A program made the translations under genes and the position numbers. DNA of 64,000 nucleotides from Streptomyces humidus (GTDB taxonomy: Bacteria > Actinomycetota > Actinomycetes > Streptomycetales > Streptomycetaceae): NCBI RefSeq assembly GCF_014649655.1, contig NZ_BMTL01000013.1:1-64000 (forward strand), in the 5' to 3' direction. Under the pieces are notes generated by a model that was not told the DNA's origin, searched no databases, and was given only the letters and a program-made list of their open reading frames with translations. Below, piece by piece: positions 52,502 to 61,276 of this stretch. Positions within the stretch are counted from its first letter, which is position 1. Every line of letters begins with the position of its first letter.

Positions 52502-54162
52502 GACGCCAGCCCCTCGGCGAGCGGGCCCAGCGCGAGAGCGGGGAAGAACGTCAGACCGGTGATGATCATGATCGCTCCCACGAGAAGGCCGGTGAACAGA
52601 GGCTTCTCGGTGCGTATCGTGCCCGCGGTCTCCGGGACGGACTTCTGCTCGGCGAGCGAGCCGGCCAGCGCCAGCACGAACACCATGGGCAGGAACCGGC
52701 CCAGGACCATGCACAGGCCCAGCGTCGTGTTGAAGAAGTCCGTGTTCGCGCCGAAGCCCGCGAAAGCCGAGCCGTTGTTGTTCGAGGCCGAGGTGAAGGC
52801 GTACAGCACTTCGGAGAAGCCGTGTGCCCCGATGTTGGTCATGGCGTCCTTGCCTTCCGGCAGGGCCATGGCCACCCCGGCGCCGATCAGTACCAGCGCC
52901 GGCGTGACGAGGATGTAGCAGGCCGCCAGCTTGATCTCGCGGGTGCCGATCTTCTTGCCCAGGTACTCGGGGGTACGGCCGACCATCAGGCCGGCGAGGA
53001 ACACCGCGATGATCGCCATGATCAGCATGCCGTAGAGGCCGGATCCGGTACCGCCGGGCGCGATCTCGCCGAGCATCATGCCCAGCAGCAGCACGCCGCC
53101 GGACAGGCCGCTGAAGGAGTCGTGGAAGGAGTTGACCGAACCGGTCGAGGTCATCGTGGTGGAGACCGCGAACACCGAGGACGGGCCCTCACCGAAGCGC
53201 TGTTCCTTGCCCTCCATTGCGCCGCCCGCGAGTTGCGAGGCCGTGCCCGGATGGGCGTACTCGAGCCAGGTCACCGCGATCACGCCGGCGAACCAGATGA
53301 TGCCCATCGCGGCCACGATCGCGTAGCCCTGTTTGACGTTGCCGACCATCTTGCCGAAGGTGCGCGGCAGAGAGAACGGGATCACCAGCAGCAGGAAGAT
53401 CTCCAGCAGGTTGGTGAAGCCGTTGGGGTTCTCGAACGGGTGGGCGGAGTTGGCGTTGAAGAAGCCGCCGCCGTTGGTGCCCAGGTCCTTGATGGCCTCC
53501 TGGGAGGCGACCGCGCCGGGGCTGATGGCCTGCTTGTCACCGGTCAGTGTGGTGATCGTGTGGATGTCACCGAAGTTCTGGATGGCGCCCGCCGCGATGA
53601 GCAGGACCGCCGCGACCACCGAGATCGGGATCAGGATGCGGACGATGCAGCGCACCAGGTCCGCCCAGAAGTTGCCCAGGTCGCCGGTGCGGGACCGGGC
53701 GAAACCGCGGACCAGCGCCACCGCGACGGCGATGCCAACGGCCGCGGAGACGAAGTTCTGCACGGCCAGACCGGCGGTCTGGGTGACATGGCTCATCGCC
53801 ACCTCGCCCGAGTAGGACTGCCAGTTGGTGTTCGACACGAACGACGCGGCCGTGTTGAACGCCTGGTCCGGGCTGATCGGCTTGAAGCCGAGCGACAGCG
53901 GCAGCTTGTCCTGGACCCGCATCAGCAGGTACAGGAACAGCACGCTCACCGCGGAGAAGACGAGCATGCCGCGCAGGTACGCCGGCCAGCGCATCTCCGC
54001 GTCCGGGTCGGCACCCACCGAGCGGTAGATCCACCGCTCGACGCGCAGGTGCTTCCCGGACTGGAAGACGGCGGCCATGTAGTCGCCGAAGGGACGGTGC
54101 ACCAGAGCGAGCGCGCCGACCAGCGCGATCACCATGAGCACATCAGCAAGAACGGAGCTCAT
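52498..54162 (-). CDS. kdpA: KdpA potassium-binding subunit
   Basis: 554 residues, about ten helices, four repeated pore regions. Visible signatures: NTAASFVSNTNWQSYSGE, GTNGGGFFNANSAHPFENPN and AFTSASNNNGSAFAGF, which form the selectivity filter loops. High-affinity K+ binding and channel subunit. ATG at 54162, nine bases after kdpF. Confidence 0.96.
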   Translation of the reverse strand: MSSVLADVLMVIALVGALALVHRPFGDYMAAVFQSGKHLRVERWIYRSVGADPDAEMRWPAYLRGMLVFSAVSVLFLYLLMRVQDKLPLSLGFKPISPDQAFNTAASFVSNTNWQSYSGEVAMSHVTQTAGLAVQNFVSAAVGIAVAVALVRGFARSRTGDLGNFWADLVRCIVRILIPISVVAAVLLIAAGAIQNFGDIHTITTLTGDKQAISPGAVASQEAIKDLGTNGGGFFNANSAHPFENPNGFTNLLEIFLLLVIPFSLPRTFGKMVGNVKQGYAIVAAMGIIWFAGVIAVTWLEYAHPGTASQLAGGAMEGKEQRFGEGPSSVFAVSTTMTSTGSVNSFHDSFSGLSGGVLLLGMMLGEIAPGGTGSGLYGMLIMAIIAVFLAGLMVGRTPEYLGKKIGTREIKLAACYILVTPALVLIGAGVAMALPEGKDAMTNIGAHGFSEVLYAFTSASNNNGSAFAGFGANTDFFNTTLGLCMVLGRFLPMVFVLALAGSLAEQKSVPETAGTIRTEKPLFTGLLVGAIMIITGLTFFPALALGPLAEGLAS

Positions 54163-54171
54163 GTCGGGGAC

Positions 54172-54261
54172 TCAGAACCTCTCCGGGAAAATCAGGGCGA
54201 GGACGAGATAGCCCAGCAGAGCGACGGCCACGACCAGGCCGACGATGTTCTCGGCGGTCAC
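54172..54261 (-). CDS. kdpF: KdpF small membrane subunit
   Basis: 29 residues from a GTG at 54261: one helix (NIVGLVVAVALLGYLVLALI) ending FPERF, the typical KdpF end. It stabilises the Kdp complex. Its start overlaps the stop of the 27-residue peptide gene upstream (GTGA). Confidence 0.9.
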   Translation of the reverse strand: MTAENIVGLVVAVALLGYLVLALIFPERF

Positions 54262-54341
54262 AGCTTCGTCACCCCCTTGGCGACGAGAGCCACCAGCGCG
54301 AACACCGCGATCGTGACGACGACGAAGGCCGCATCGGCCAT
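54258..54341 (-). CDS. 27-residue membrane peptide preceding kdpF
   Basis: ATG at 54341 with AGGAG upstream; encodes MADAAFVVVTIAVFALVALV and a short basic end (AKGVTKL). One membrane helix with a positive C-terminus. It overlaps kdpF by four bases, so it is translationally coupled and probably a Kdp accessory peptide or leader peptide. I know of no described function. Confidence 0.65.
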   Translation of the reverse strand: MADAAFVVVTIAVFALVALVAKGVTKL

Positions 54342-54427
54342 CGCAAGCTCCTGGAAGAGGTTCGGAAATCCGTAAGAGGATCGGACCGCTACAGGAAACC
54401 TGCCTCCCGGGCCGAATTCGAGGGTGC

Positions 54428-54476
54428 TTAACGGCTCCCTTACGCCGGCCCGTACACCCTTGACGCATCCCATACG
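54428..54476. promoter_or_regulatory. Direct repeats upstream of kdp
   Basis: Plus strand TTAACG (54428) and CTTACG (54439), 11 bases apart; TTGACG (54460) and CATACG (54471), again 11 apart, the two pairs 32 bases apart. Position about 85-135 bases upstream of the first kdp gene; the expected layout for KdpE. Confidence 0.6.
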
Positions 54477-54597
54477 CCCAGCCCCGCCAACCCTGTCTCA
54501 TCATCACGTACGACGTCCGGGCAACGCCGACGACGGGGCAACACCCTGGCCGACCCACAGCCTGAGCCGGGCCCACGCGCCCGAGCGACGGGCAAAG

Positions 54598-54636
54598 CGT
54601 TAAGGACGAATCGCCGACCCGTTAGCAACGCGTCAA
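54598..54636 (+). promoter_or_regulatory. Direct repeats upstream of the divergent membrane gene
   Basis: Plus strand CGTTAA (54598), CGTTAG (54620) and CGTCAA (54631): steps of 22 and 11 bases. They lie 42-80 bases before the start at 54678, and their reverse complements match the kdp and nhaP hexamers. Confidence 0.55.
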
Positions 54637-54677
54637 GAAACACGGAAGGGCACAGCTACGGGCCTACCTTCGGCGTT

Positions 54678-55253
54678 ATGGGGCGCCGTATCGATGGGCA
54701 CGGGATCGACGGGATCGATGGAGATTCCGGCGAACGTGCCCTCCCGTCCGAGGGGCTGGTCCACGACCGTCACTGGGCCACGGAGCTGCGCAGCGCGATC
54801 GCGTGCGCCGGCTCGTTCCTTGGGCTCCTACTGCTGGTGGACGCGGCGGCCGGGACGTCTTCCCCGGCGCGCGTCGCCTTGTGGAGTGGACTCGCGCTGT
54901 TGCTGTTCCTCGTCCTGGTGCCACCGCGAGTGACTGCCGGCGAGGGATGGCTGGGAGTACGCGGTCCCTGGCGCACGCGCCTGGTGCGGACGGACCGTCT
55001 GGTGTCCGTACCCACGAAGGGGAGCGCAGGCCAGCGCCTGGTCCTGCGGGACGCGCTGGGCGGCCGGGTCGAGTTCGATCCGCGCATCCTGACCGCCAAC
55101 CCTCTCCTGTGGCATCGCCTCGACACCGACGTACGCATCTCGGCGAGCCGGGGGTCCCTGCGTCAGGGGTGGGCCGCACTGGGCGGGCTGTCGGAACGCG
55201 TTGACCGCGAAACGGCGTTGGCGATCTTCAAGGTATCCGGCCTGGAGGAGTAG
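54678..55253 (+). CDS. Two-helix membrane protein with PH-like domain
   Basis: 191 residues. Helices about 40-57 and 66-82 form a hairpin, followed by a soluble beta domain (LGVRGPWRTRLVRTDRLVSV, RLVLRDALGGRVEFDPRIL) resembling bacterial PH-type domains, and a C-terminal helix. No ribosome binding site; a TACCTT-like -10 close to the ATG suggests a leaderless transcript. Divergent from kdp and probably sharing its regulator. Unknown function. Confidence 0.7.
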   Translation: MGRRIDGHGIDGIDGDSGERALPSEGLVHDRHWATELRSAIACAGSFLGLLLLVDAAAGTSSPARVALWSGLALLLFLVLVPPRVTAGEGWLGVRGPWRTRLVRTDRLVSVPTKGSAGQRLVLRDALGGRVEFDPRILTANPLLWHRLDTDVRISASRGSLRQGWAALGGLSERVDRETALAIFKVSGLEE

Positions 55254-55665
55254 CCGGGCGGTTCGTCAGCCCGCCCCCCTGGCTATGACGTCGTCAATCA
55301 GGCTCTGTCAGCGATCACGGAGAGCCGTCACGGTCGGTGAGAGTGGCGTTCAATTCCCGCGTCTGCGCCGGGGCGCGCCGTACCAGATATCGCCAGACGT
55401 GACGCTCCCTCAGGTACGTCGAGACCGGGCCTCGGCATGCTGGACGCCGCATGCCGTGAATCGACGCTGGCCATCGCCTCTCCGTGATAGGGCCCAGCAG
55501 GGATCCATGTCGCGATATAGCGTTAGCCTTCTTCTCGCGCCGCTGCCTGCGTCGCGCGGAGACGTTCGGCAGGACCAGGACGGAAGTATGTCGGGAGAGA
55601 TTTCACCCATCGGGGGAAGGACTCCAGCCTCGAATCGTCGCCCGAGCTGAGGGCCTCTCATCCGG
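55254..55665. other. Intergenic region with no supported gene
   Basis: About 410 bases. The composition is uneven and slightly AT-richer than neighbouring genes. No hairpin or frame that I can support; probably decayed sequence. Confidence 0.4.
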
Positions 55666-55938
55666 ACCGGGAGCCCCCGCGACGTCGTCGCCGTCTTCAT
55701 CCCCGAATACGTCGTCGGCCACTGGTGGGAGAACCTCCTCCACAACCAGTCCGCCCTCTGACTCAAGAGCCGCCTCCTCTTCACCCCCGGCGTGATGGTC
55801 ACCAACGTCCCCTGGCAGCTGACCTCCTCCGCCCGCGCCGACCACCCGGCCGGCCGCGCCCCCGGTTCCGTCTGCCGCGGCGAACCCCCGAACTCAGCCG
55901 AGCGCCCGGACAGCCCTCTGGGATCCCGACGCCCATAG
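55666..55938 (+). pseudogene. C-terminal fragment of an APC permease with in-frame stop
   Basis: The frame encodes PRDVVAVFIPEYVVGHWWEN and LLHNQSAL, then a TGA, then LKSRLLFTPGVMVTNVPWQL and a Pro/Gly tail ending at a TAG near 55938. This matches the C-terminus of the permease at 58739-60838 (IPEYVVGHWYEHLLHNQSAL, LLFTPGVMVTSVPYQL), where the stop is an Arg codon (CGA to TGA). The rest of the gene is absent. A duplicated remnant about 3 kb from the intact gene, in opposite orientation. Confidence 0.8.
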
Positions 55939-55974
55939 CAGGCCCCACCTCAGCAGAGGCCGACAGTCTGGTGC

Positions 55975-56955
55975 TCAGCGGAACTCCGCAATGCGTGGCC
56001 GCAACCCGAGCACCGTGAGCAGGCCCGCGACAAGCAGTGCACCGCACGTCCACGGCAGCAGCCCGGACACGGCGGACCGGCCACCGCTCACCGAGGCGGC
56101 GAAGTGCTCACGGTTGATGGTGATCAGCTGGTCGAGCGCGTCGCGCGTTGGACATGCCCGGTTCCCAACTGATGCAGAAGGCGACCGCGGCACGCTCCTT
56201 CCCGTGCGCCACCAGCGCGCGGATCTTCCGGTCGTCGCGCTGGTAGGCGGCGTACGTCTCGACCGTCTTCTCGGCCGCCGCCCGCTCCCCGGTGAAAGTG
56301 ATGTTGTCCAGCTCGCGCCGGAACTCGCCGGTGAAGCGCAGGTCGTCGTGATCGGCACGGTAGGCGTTCCACGACCGGCCGAGCTCGCCGTCGTACGAGG
56401 CGAGGGTCGCGCCCTTGAGGCCGTACAACTGCTGGGACTTGGCGAGGAACGACCGCGCGTACTGGTCACGGCGCTTCGGATCGAGGAGGTAGCGACTCTC
56501 ATCGGCGTTCGCGTCGTACGCGATGGCGCGGGCACACGAGAGGGCGACGACGGAGTCGAACGCGTCGCGCCGGGCCCCGCGCAGATGCCCGGCGGAGGCG
56601 GACAGCATCTGGCCGCCGAGGACGACGGCGAGCAGGGTGCAGACAGTCGCGGCCAGAACGCCGGGGTTGAGGGTCCGGTGGAAGCGGCGGGCCAGGTACC
56701 ACTGCAGGACACCGAGCGCGGCGAGCGGCAGCCCGCCGAGCACTGCGGCGGCGGCGAGCTGGGCGGACAAGGCCGAGCGGGCGCTGTCGTACTCGTCCTC
56801 GAAGGCACGGTTGTTGGAGGCCACCAACGCGCGTGCCCCGGGCAGGAGTCGGGCCTGGAGCAGATCGGTGGCCCTACGGTAGTCCCCCAGTGCGGCCGCC
56901 TTGCCGCCGGCCCGGCCGTCGTTCTCCAGAGCGCGAGCGCCTCGACCCGCTGAGC
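55975..56955 (-). pseudogene. Streptomyces sensor-like membrane protein, truncated and frameshifted
   Basis: The first frame covers AALGDYRRATDLLQARLLPG through membrane helices to YQRDDRKIRALVAHGKERAA and ends in nonsense after GMSN. From about 56145 another frame continues ALDQLITINREHFAASVSGG, a last helix and LGLRPRIAEFR to the stop at 55975. Family members I recall are about 450 residues with an extra N-terminal helix and four-helix sensor region; that part is absent here. A decaying gene, or two assembly errors. Confidence 0.65.
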
Positions 56956-57291
56956 TCACCACCCCGGTTGCCCGACGTCCCCGAACCGCGAGCCGACGAC
57001 CTAAGGCCCTTCCTCGGGCACTGGAGCCCTTACGGACCGACCTATTGAGCGCCCGCTCCGCCAACGTCCGACCCGCCGAACTACGGCATGCAGGAACTCG
57101 GCCTAGTTTCCTTCGAGTTCCTGCAAGACAGCCCGCGGGCACGCGCCCTCCACCTGGCACGACCTGCACAATCAGTCAGGTGACATCCCGTCAGAACGAG
57201 CGTCATTTCAGCGTCACGAGCGTCATTTCAGCGTCAAGATATCGCCGGTAACGCCCACACCGCACATAATGCGCACGCACAAAAGCGCAGG
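56956..57291. other. Intergenic region
   Basis: About 335 bases between the decayed gene and the RNA methyltransferase gene's 3' end. A short repeat GAGCGTCATTTCAGCGTCA occurs around 57195-57235 in two overlapping copies. No gene seen. Confidence 0.4.
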
Positions 57292-58632
57292 TCAGGAGCC
57301 CTTCGCGGCCGGTTCGAGGATGGCGACACACTCCACGTGATGCGTCATCGGGAACAGGTCGAACGCCCGCAGCGTCCGCACCCTGTACCCCCCGTCCCGG
57401 AAGTACCCGAGGTCGCGGGCCAGTGCGGCCGGGTCGCAGGCCACGTAGGCGATCTTGCGCGCGCCCAGGGACGACAGGTGCTCCACCGTCTTCTTGCCCG
57501 CTCCCGCCCGCGGCGGGTCCAGGACGATGAGGTCGACCTCGGTGATCCCGGTGCGCGGGAGCACGCTCTCGACCTTGCCCTGCTCGATCCGCACCCGGTC
57601 GAAGCCCGCGAGGTTGTGCCGGGCGTCCTCGACGGCGCGCTTGCCGGACTCGATGCCGAGCACCGCGCCCTTCTCGCCGAGGCGGTCGGCGAGCGCTCCG
57701 GCGAAGAGGCCGACGCCGCAGTACAGGTCGAGCGCCATGTCGCCCTTGCGCGGCAGCAGGCCCTGCATGACAGCCTTGACGAGGGTGTCGGCGGCCTGCG
57801 GGTGGACCTGCCAGAATCCGCCGCTGCCGACGCGGTACGTCCGGCCGTCGGCACGCTCACGGACGAAGGCGCGGCCGTGGACGCGATGGATGCCGCCGTC
57901 GTGCTCCTCGACGCGCATGACGGAGACGGGCCGGTCCAGCTCGACGAGGGGCAGGCGGGCGCCCGGCCGCGGTTCGAGGATCACCATGCGGTCCTGGGAG
58001 CCCGTCGCGGCGATGGCGTCGACGGACTCCATCCCCGACCAGTCGCGCTTCTCGATGCCCAGCTCGCTGACGCCCTCCGCGGCGATCATGCAGTGCTCGA
58101 TCGGCTCGACCTCGTGGGAGCGGTGGCGGCGCAGACCGGCATTGCCGTCGGCGTCCACCGCGTACTGCACGCGGGTGCGCCACTGCGGCACCTGTCCGGC
58201 GGGCAGCTTGTCGCCCTCCGCCGGCATCACGGTGCCGTCCCAGCCGGCCTCCTCGGGCGTGAGGCCCGCGAGCCGCTGCAGCTGCTCGGCGATCACCTCG
58301 CCCTTGAGACGGCGCTGCGCGCCGGGCTTGGCGTGCTGCCAGTCGCAGCCGCCGCAGCGCCCGGGGCCGGCGTAGGGGCAGGGGGCTTCGACGCGGTCCT
58401 TGGAGGGCTCCAGGATCCGTACGGCGTCCGCCCGCAGGAAGCGGGCGCCCTCCTCGCCGTCGGTGACCCGGGCCACGACCCGCTCACCGGGCAGGGTGTG
58501 CCGGACGAACAGCACCTGACCCGCCTCGGTACGGGCGATGCAGTGGCCGCCGTGGGCGACGGGCCCGACCTCGACCTCGTACTCCTCGCCGACGAGGGAC
58601 GCCGCCTGCGACTTCTTCGGTTCTGCCTGCAT
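57292..58632 (-). CDS. TrmA/RlmD-type 5-methyluridine RNA methyltransferase
   Basis: 446 residues from the ATG at 58632. TRAM domain about 15-80; an iron-sulfur cluster motif CPYAGPGRCGGCDWQH near 88-103; SAM-binding DLYCGVGLFAG; LDPPRAG; catalytic-Cys segment YVACDPAALARDLGYF near the end. Methylates uridine at C5 in 23S rRNA or tRNA. First of a block (with the APC permease, TrkA pair, DUF3159 and OB-fold genes) arranged as I recall in mycobacteria. It lies 106 bases after the permease gene on the same strand. Confidence 0.88.
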   Translation of the reverse strand: MQAEPKKSQAASLVGEEYEVEVGPVAHGGHCIARTEAGQVLFVRHTLPGERVVARVTDGEEGARFLRADAVRILEPSKDRVEAPCPYAGPGRCGGCDWQHAKPGAQRRLKGEVIAEQLQRLAGLTPEEAGWDGTVMPAEGDKLPAGQVPQWRTRVQYAVDADGNAGLRRHRSHEVEPIEHCMIAAEGVSELGIEKRDWSGMESVDAIAATGSQDRMVILEPRPGARLPLVELDRPVSVMRVEEHDGGIHRVHGRAFVRERADGRTYRVGSGGFWQVHPQAADTLVKAVMQGLLPRKGDMALDLYCGVGLFAGALADRLGEKGAVLGIESGKRAVEDARHNLAGFDRVRIEQGKVESVLPRTGITEVDLIVLDPPRAGAGKKTVEHLSSLGARKIAYVACDPAALARDLGYFRDGGYRVRTLRAFDLFPMTHHVECVAILEPAAKGS

Positions 58633-58738
58633 GGCGGGGGGACTCCACAACGTCGAACGAGGAACGGCCGGACAACAGCCCACCAGTCTACGTGGCTGTC
58701 GTCCGGCCGTTCACCACGCGCCGGTGCGCGCAGCGGGG

Positions 58739-60838
58739 TCAGTGCTTGTCGTCCGGTCCCTGGGCGCCGGGCGCGCCGCCGGAACCCGACGCGGAACCCG
58801 ACGACTCCTTGGGACGGCCCACGTGTGCGGGGCCACGCCGCACGGAACCCGGGGCGTTCCACTCCTGGCGCCTGCGCGCCCGCTTCCTCGCCGCCTCGGA
58901 GGACTGCAGCTGGTATGGGACGGACGTGACCATCACGCCCGGTGTGAACAGCAGCCGTCCCTTGAGCCGCAGCGCGCTCTGGTTGTGCAGCAGGTGCTCG
59001 TACCAGTGGCCGACCACGTACTCGGGGATGATCACCGACACGGCGTCGCGCGGCGACTCCCGGCGCAGGCTCTTGACGTACTCGATGACCGGCCGCGTGA
59101 CCTCGCGGTACGGCGAGTCCAGCACCTTGAGCGGCACGTCGATCCCGCGCCGCTCCCACTCCGCGCGCAGCGCCTTCGTCTCGGCCGGGTCGACGTTGAC
59201 GGTGAGCGCCTCCAGGGTGTCGGAGCGCATCAGCTTGGCGTAGGCGAGGGCGCGCAGCGTCGGACGGTGGATCTTCGAGATCAGCAGCACCGAGTGGACG
59301 CGCGAGGGGCGGACGCTGTCGTCGCTGGGGCCCTCGGGGGCGGCGATCTCGGCGGCGACGCCGTCGTAGTGGCGGCGGATCGCGGTCATGACTCCGTAGA
59401 AGATCACCATGCCGAGCAGGGCGACCCAGGCGCCGTGCGTGAACTTGGTGAGGAGGACGACGACCAGCACCAGACCGGTGAAGAAGGCGCCGAAGGTGTT
59501 GATCGCGCGCGAGCGGACCATGTGACGGCGCTTGGCCTGGTCGGTCTCGGTGGCCAGAAGGCGGTTCCAGTGGCGGACCATGCCGGTCTGGCTGAGGGTG
59601 AACGACACGAACACGCCGACGATGTACAGCTGGATCAGCCGGGTGGAGTCGGCGCCGTAGAGGACGACCAGCAGCATGGCCGTGCCGGCGAGCAGCACGA
59701 TGCCGTTGGAGAAGGCGAGCCGGTCGCCGCGGGTGTGCAGCTGGCGGGGCAGGTAGCGGTCCTGGGCGAGGATCGAGCCGAGCACCGGGAAGCCGTTGTA
59801 GGCGGTGTTCGCCGCCAGGAACAGCACCAGGGCGGTGGCCGCGGCGAGCACGACGAAGAAGAAGCTGCCCTTGCCGAAGACGGCCTCGGCGACCTGGGTG
59901 ATCACCGGGTTCTGGACGTAGCCGACGCCGACGCCGACCCCGTTCTTCAGCAGGTCCGTGGCCGGGTTCTCGGCCATCCGGACCTTGGTGACCAGGGCCA
60001 GGACGATGATCCCGCAGAACATGGTGACGGCCAGCAGCCCCATCGCCGCGAGCGTGGTCGCCGCGTTCTTCGACTTGGGCTTGCGGAAGGCCGGCACGCC
60101 GTTGGAGATCGCCTCGACGCCGGTGAGGGCGGCACAGCCGGAGGAGAAGGCGCGCAGCAGCAGGAAGACCAGTGCGAAACCGGCCAGCCCCTGGTGCTCG
60201 GCCTTGATCGTGTACTGCGAGGTGGGCGCCCGCATCGCGTCGCCGAGGACCAGCCCGCGGAAGGCGCCCCAGGCGATCATGATGAAGACGCCCGTGACGA
60301 ACACGTAGGTGGGGATCGCGAAGAGCTTGCCGGACTCCTTGACTCCGCGCAGGTTCATCAGTGTCAGCAGCACGATGACGGCGACGGCGCAGGCCACCTT
60401 GTGCTCGACGACGAACGGGATCGCGGAGCCGAGGTTCTCGATGCCGGAGGAGATGGAGACGGCGACGGTCAGGACGTAGTCGACGAGCAGCGCGCTGGCC
60501 ACCGTCAGCCCGGCCTTGGGGCCGAGATTGGTGGTGGCGACCTCGTAGTCGCCGCCGCCGCTGGGATAGGCATGGACGTTCTGCCGGTAGGAGGCGACCA
60601 CCGTGAACATCAGCACGACGACCGCGAGGGCGATCCATGGGCTGAAGTGGTAGGCCGACACGCCCGCGATGGACAGGACCAGCAGCACCTCCCCGGGCGC
60701 GTAGGCCACGGAGGACAGCGGGTCGGAAGCGAAAACGGGTAGGGCGATGCGCTTCGACAGGAGCGTTTCTCCTAGTCGATCACTGCGCAGTGCACGCCCG
60801 ATCAGAATCCGTTTGGGCACGTCGGTCAGTTTGGACAC
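58739..60838 (-). CDS. APC permease, KimA-like potassium uptake candidate
   Basis: 699 residues from a GTG at 60838 (VSKLTDVPKRILIGRALRSD). Twelve helices to about 480, starting FASDPLSSVAYAPGEVLLV; a cytoplasmic C-terminal domain (about 490-699) with HSVLLISKIHRPTLRALAYA and VIIPEYVVGHWYEHLLHNQS. This matches the YdaO/KimA architecture, a K+/H+ importer regulated by c-di-AMP in firmicutes; assignment here is by architecture and the adjacent TrkA genes. No ribosome binding site, but TACGAT lies nine bases upstream, so the message may be leaderless. Confidence 0.85.
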   Translation of the reverse strand: MSKLTDVPKRILIGRALRSDRLGETLLSKRIALPVFASDPLSSVAYAPGEVLLVLSIAGVSAYHFSPWIALAVVVLMFTVVASYRQNVHAYPSGGGDYEVATTNLGPKAGLTVASALLVDYVLTVAVSISSGIENLGSAIPFVVEHKVACAVAVIVLLTLMNLRGVKESGKLFAIPTYVFVTGVFIMIAWGAFRGLVLGDAMRAPTSQYTIKAEHQGLAGFALVFLLLRAFSSGCAALTGVEAISNGVPAFRKPKSKNAATTLAAMGLLAVTMFCGIIVLALVTKVRMAENPATDLLKNGVGVGVGYVQNPVITQVAEAVFGKGSFFFVVLAAATALVLFLAANTAYNGFPVLGSILAQDRYLPRQLHTRGDRLAFSNGIVLLAGTAMLLVVLYGADSTRLIQLYIVGVFVSFTLSQTGMVRHWNRLLATETDQAKRRHMVRSRAINTFGAFFTGLVLVVVLLTKFTHGAWVALLGMVIFYGVMTAIRRHYDGVAAEIAAPEGPSDDSVRPSRVHSVLLISKIHRPTLRALAYAKLMRSDTLEALTVNVDPAETKALRAEWERRGIDVPLKVLDSPYREVTRPVIEYVKSLRRESPRDAVSVIIPEYVVGHWYEHLLHNQSALRLKGRLLFTPGVMVTSVPYQLQSSEAARKRARRRQEWNAPGSVRRGPAHVGRPKESSGSASGSGGAPGAQGPDDKH

Positions 60839-61022
60839 AACTGAGGATCGTAGGCCTTCGAACACGGGGCCGCCCACCCTCCCCCGGGCTCAGCCGGGTG
60901 ACAGGTCGCCGCGTCTGCCTCCCGAGTGAAATCGGCCAGGCCCGGGCTGCGGATTCCGCAGCCTCGACGATCGTCGTGGCTATATGACAATCCCCCGTCC
61001 CCTGACGCCCTTCGGAGGGTCC

Positions 61023-61118
61023 ATGCACACGACCGCGGAGATCATCGGCGCCGTCGGCACCCTCGTCGGCCTCGGAATCCTTACTTTCCTCAGTCTCTGG
61101 AGCATCAGTCGACGGTAG
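61023..61118 (+). CDS. 31-residue membrane peptide
   Basis: ATG at 61023 with GGAGGG upstream; encodes MHTTAEIIGAVGTLVGLGIL plus a short end (TFLSLWSISRR). One helix, positive tail. It sits between the divergent APC permease and the TrkA genes and may be a small subunit of this uptake system. No homologue known to me. Confidence 0.55.
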   Translation: MHTTAEIIGAVGTLVGLGILTFLSLWSISRR

Positions 61119-61276
61119 ACCGGACGAACCGCGCGCCGGCCGTGCGCGGGGGTGCCCTGGGAGGACCGCGCGTGTGTAGCTTGGGCTGCGGTCTGAGACC
61201 CTGTTCAAGGCCGAGTGCCATGGACAGGGCAGAAAACTTATCGACTTCTTTACTTCTTGACCTCGGAAGGACGGTC

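Noticed and set aside
60839..61022. ydaO-type c-di-AMP riboswitch before the KimA-like gene
   Set aside because: I looked for its conserved segments and long leader; the leader is too short and the segments are absent.
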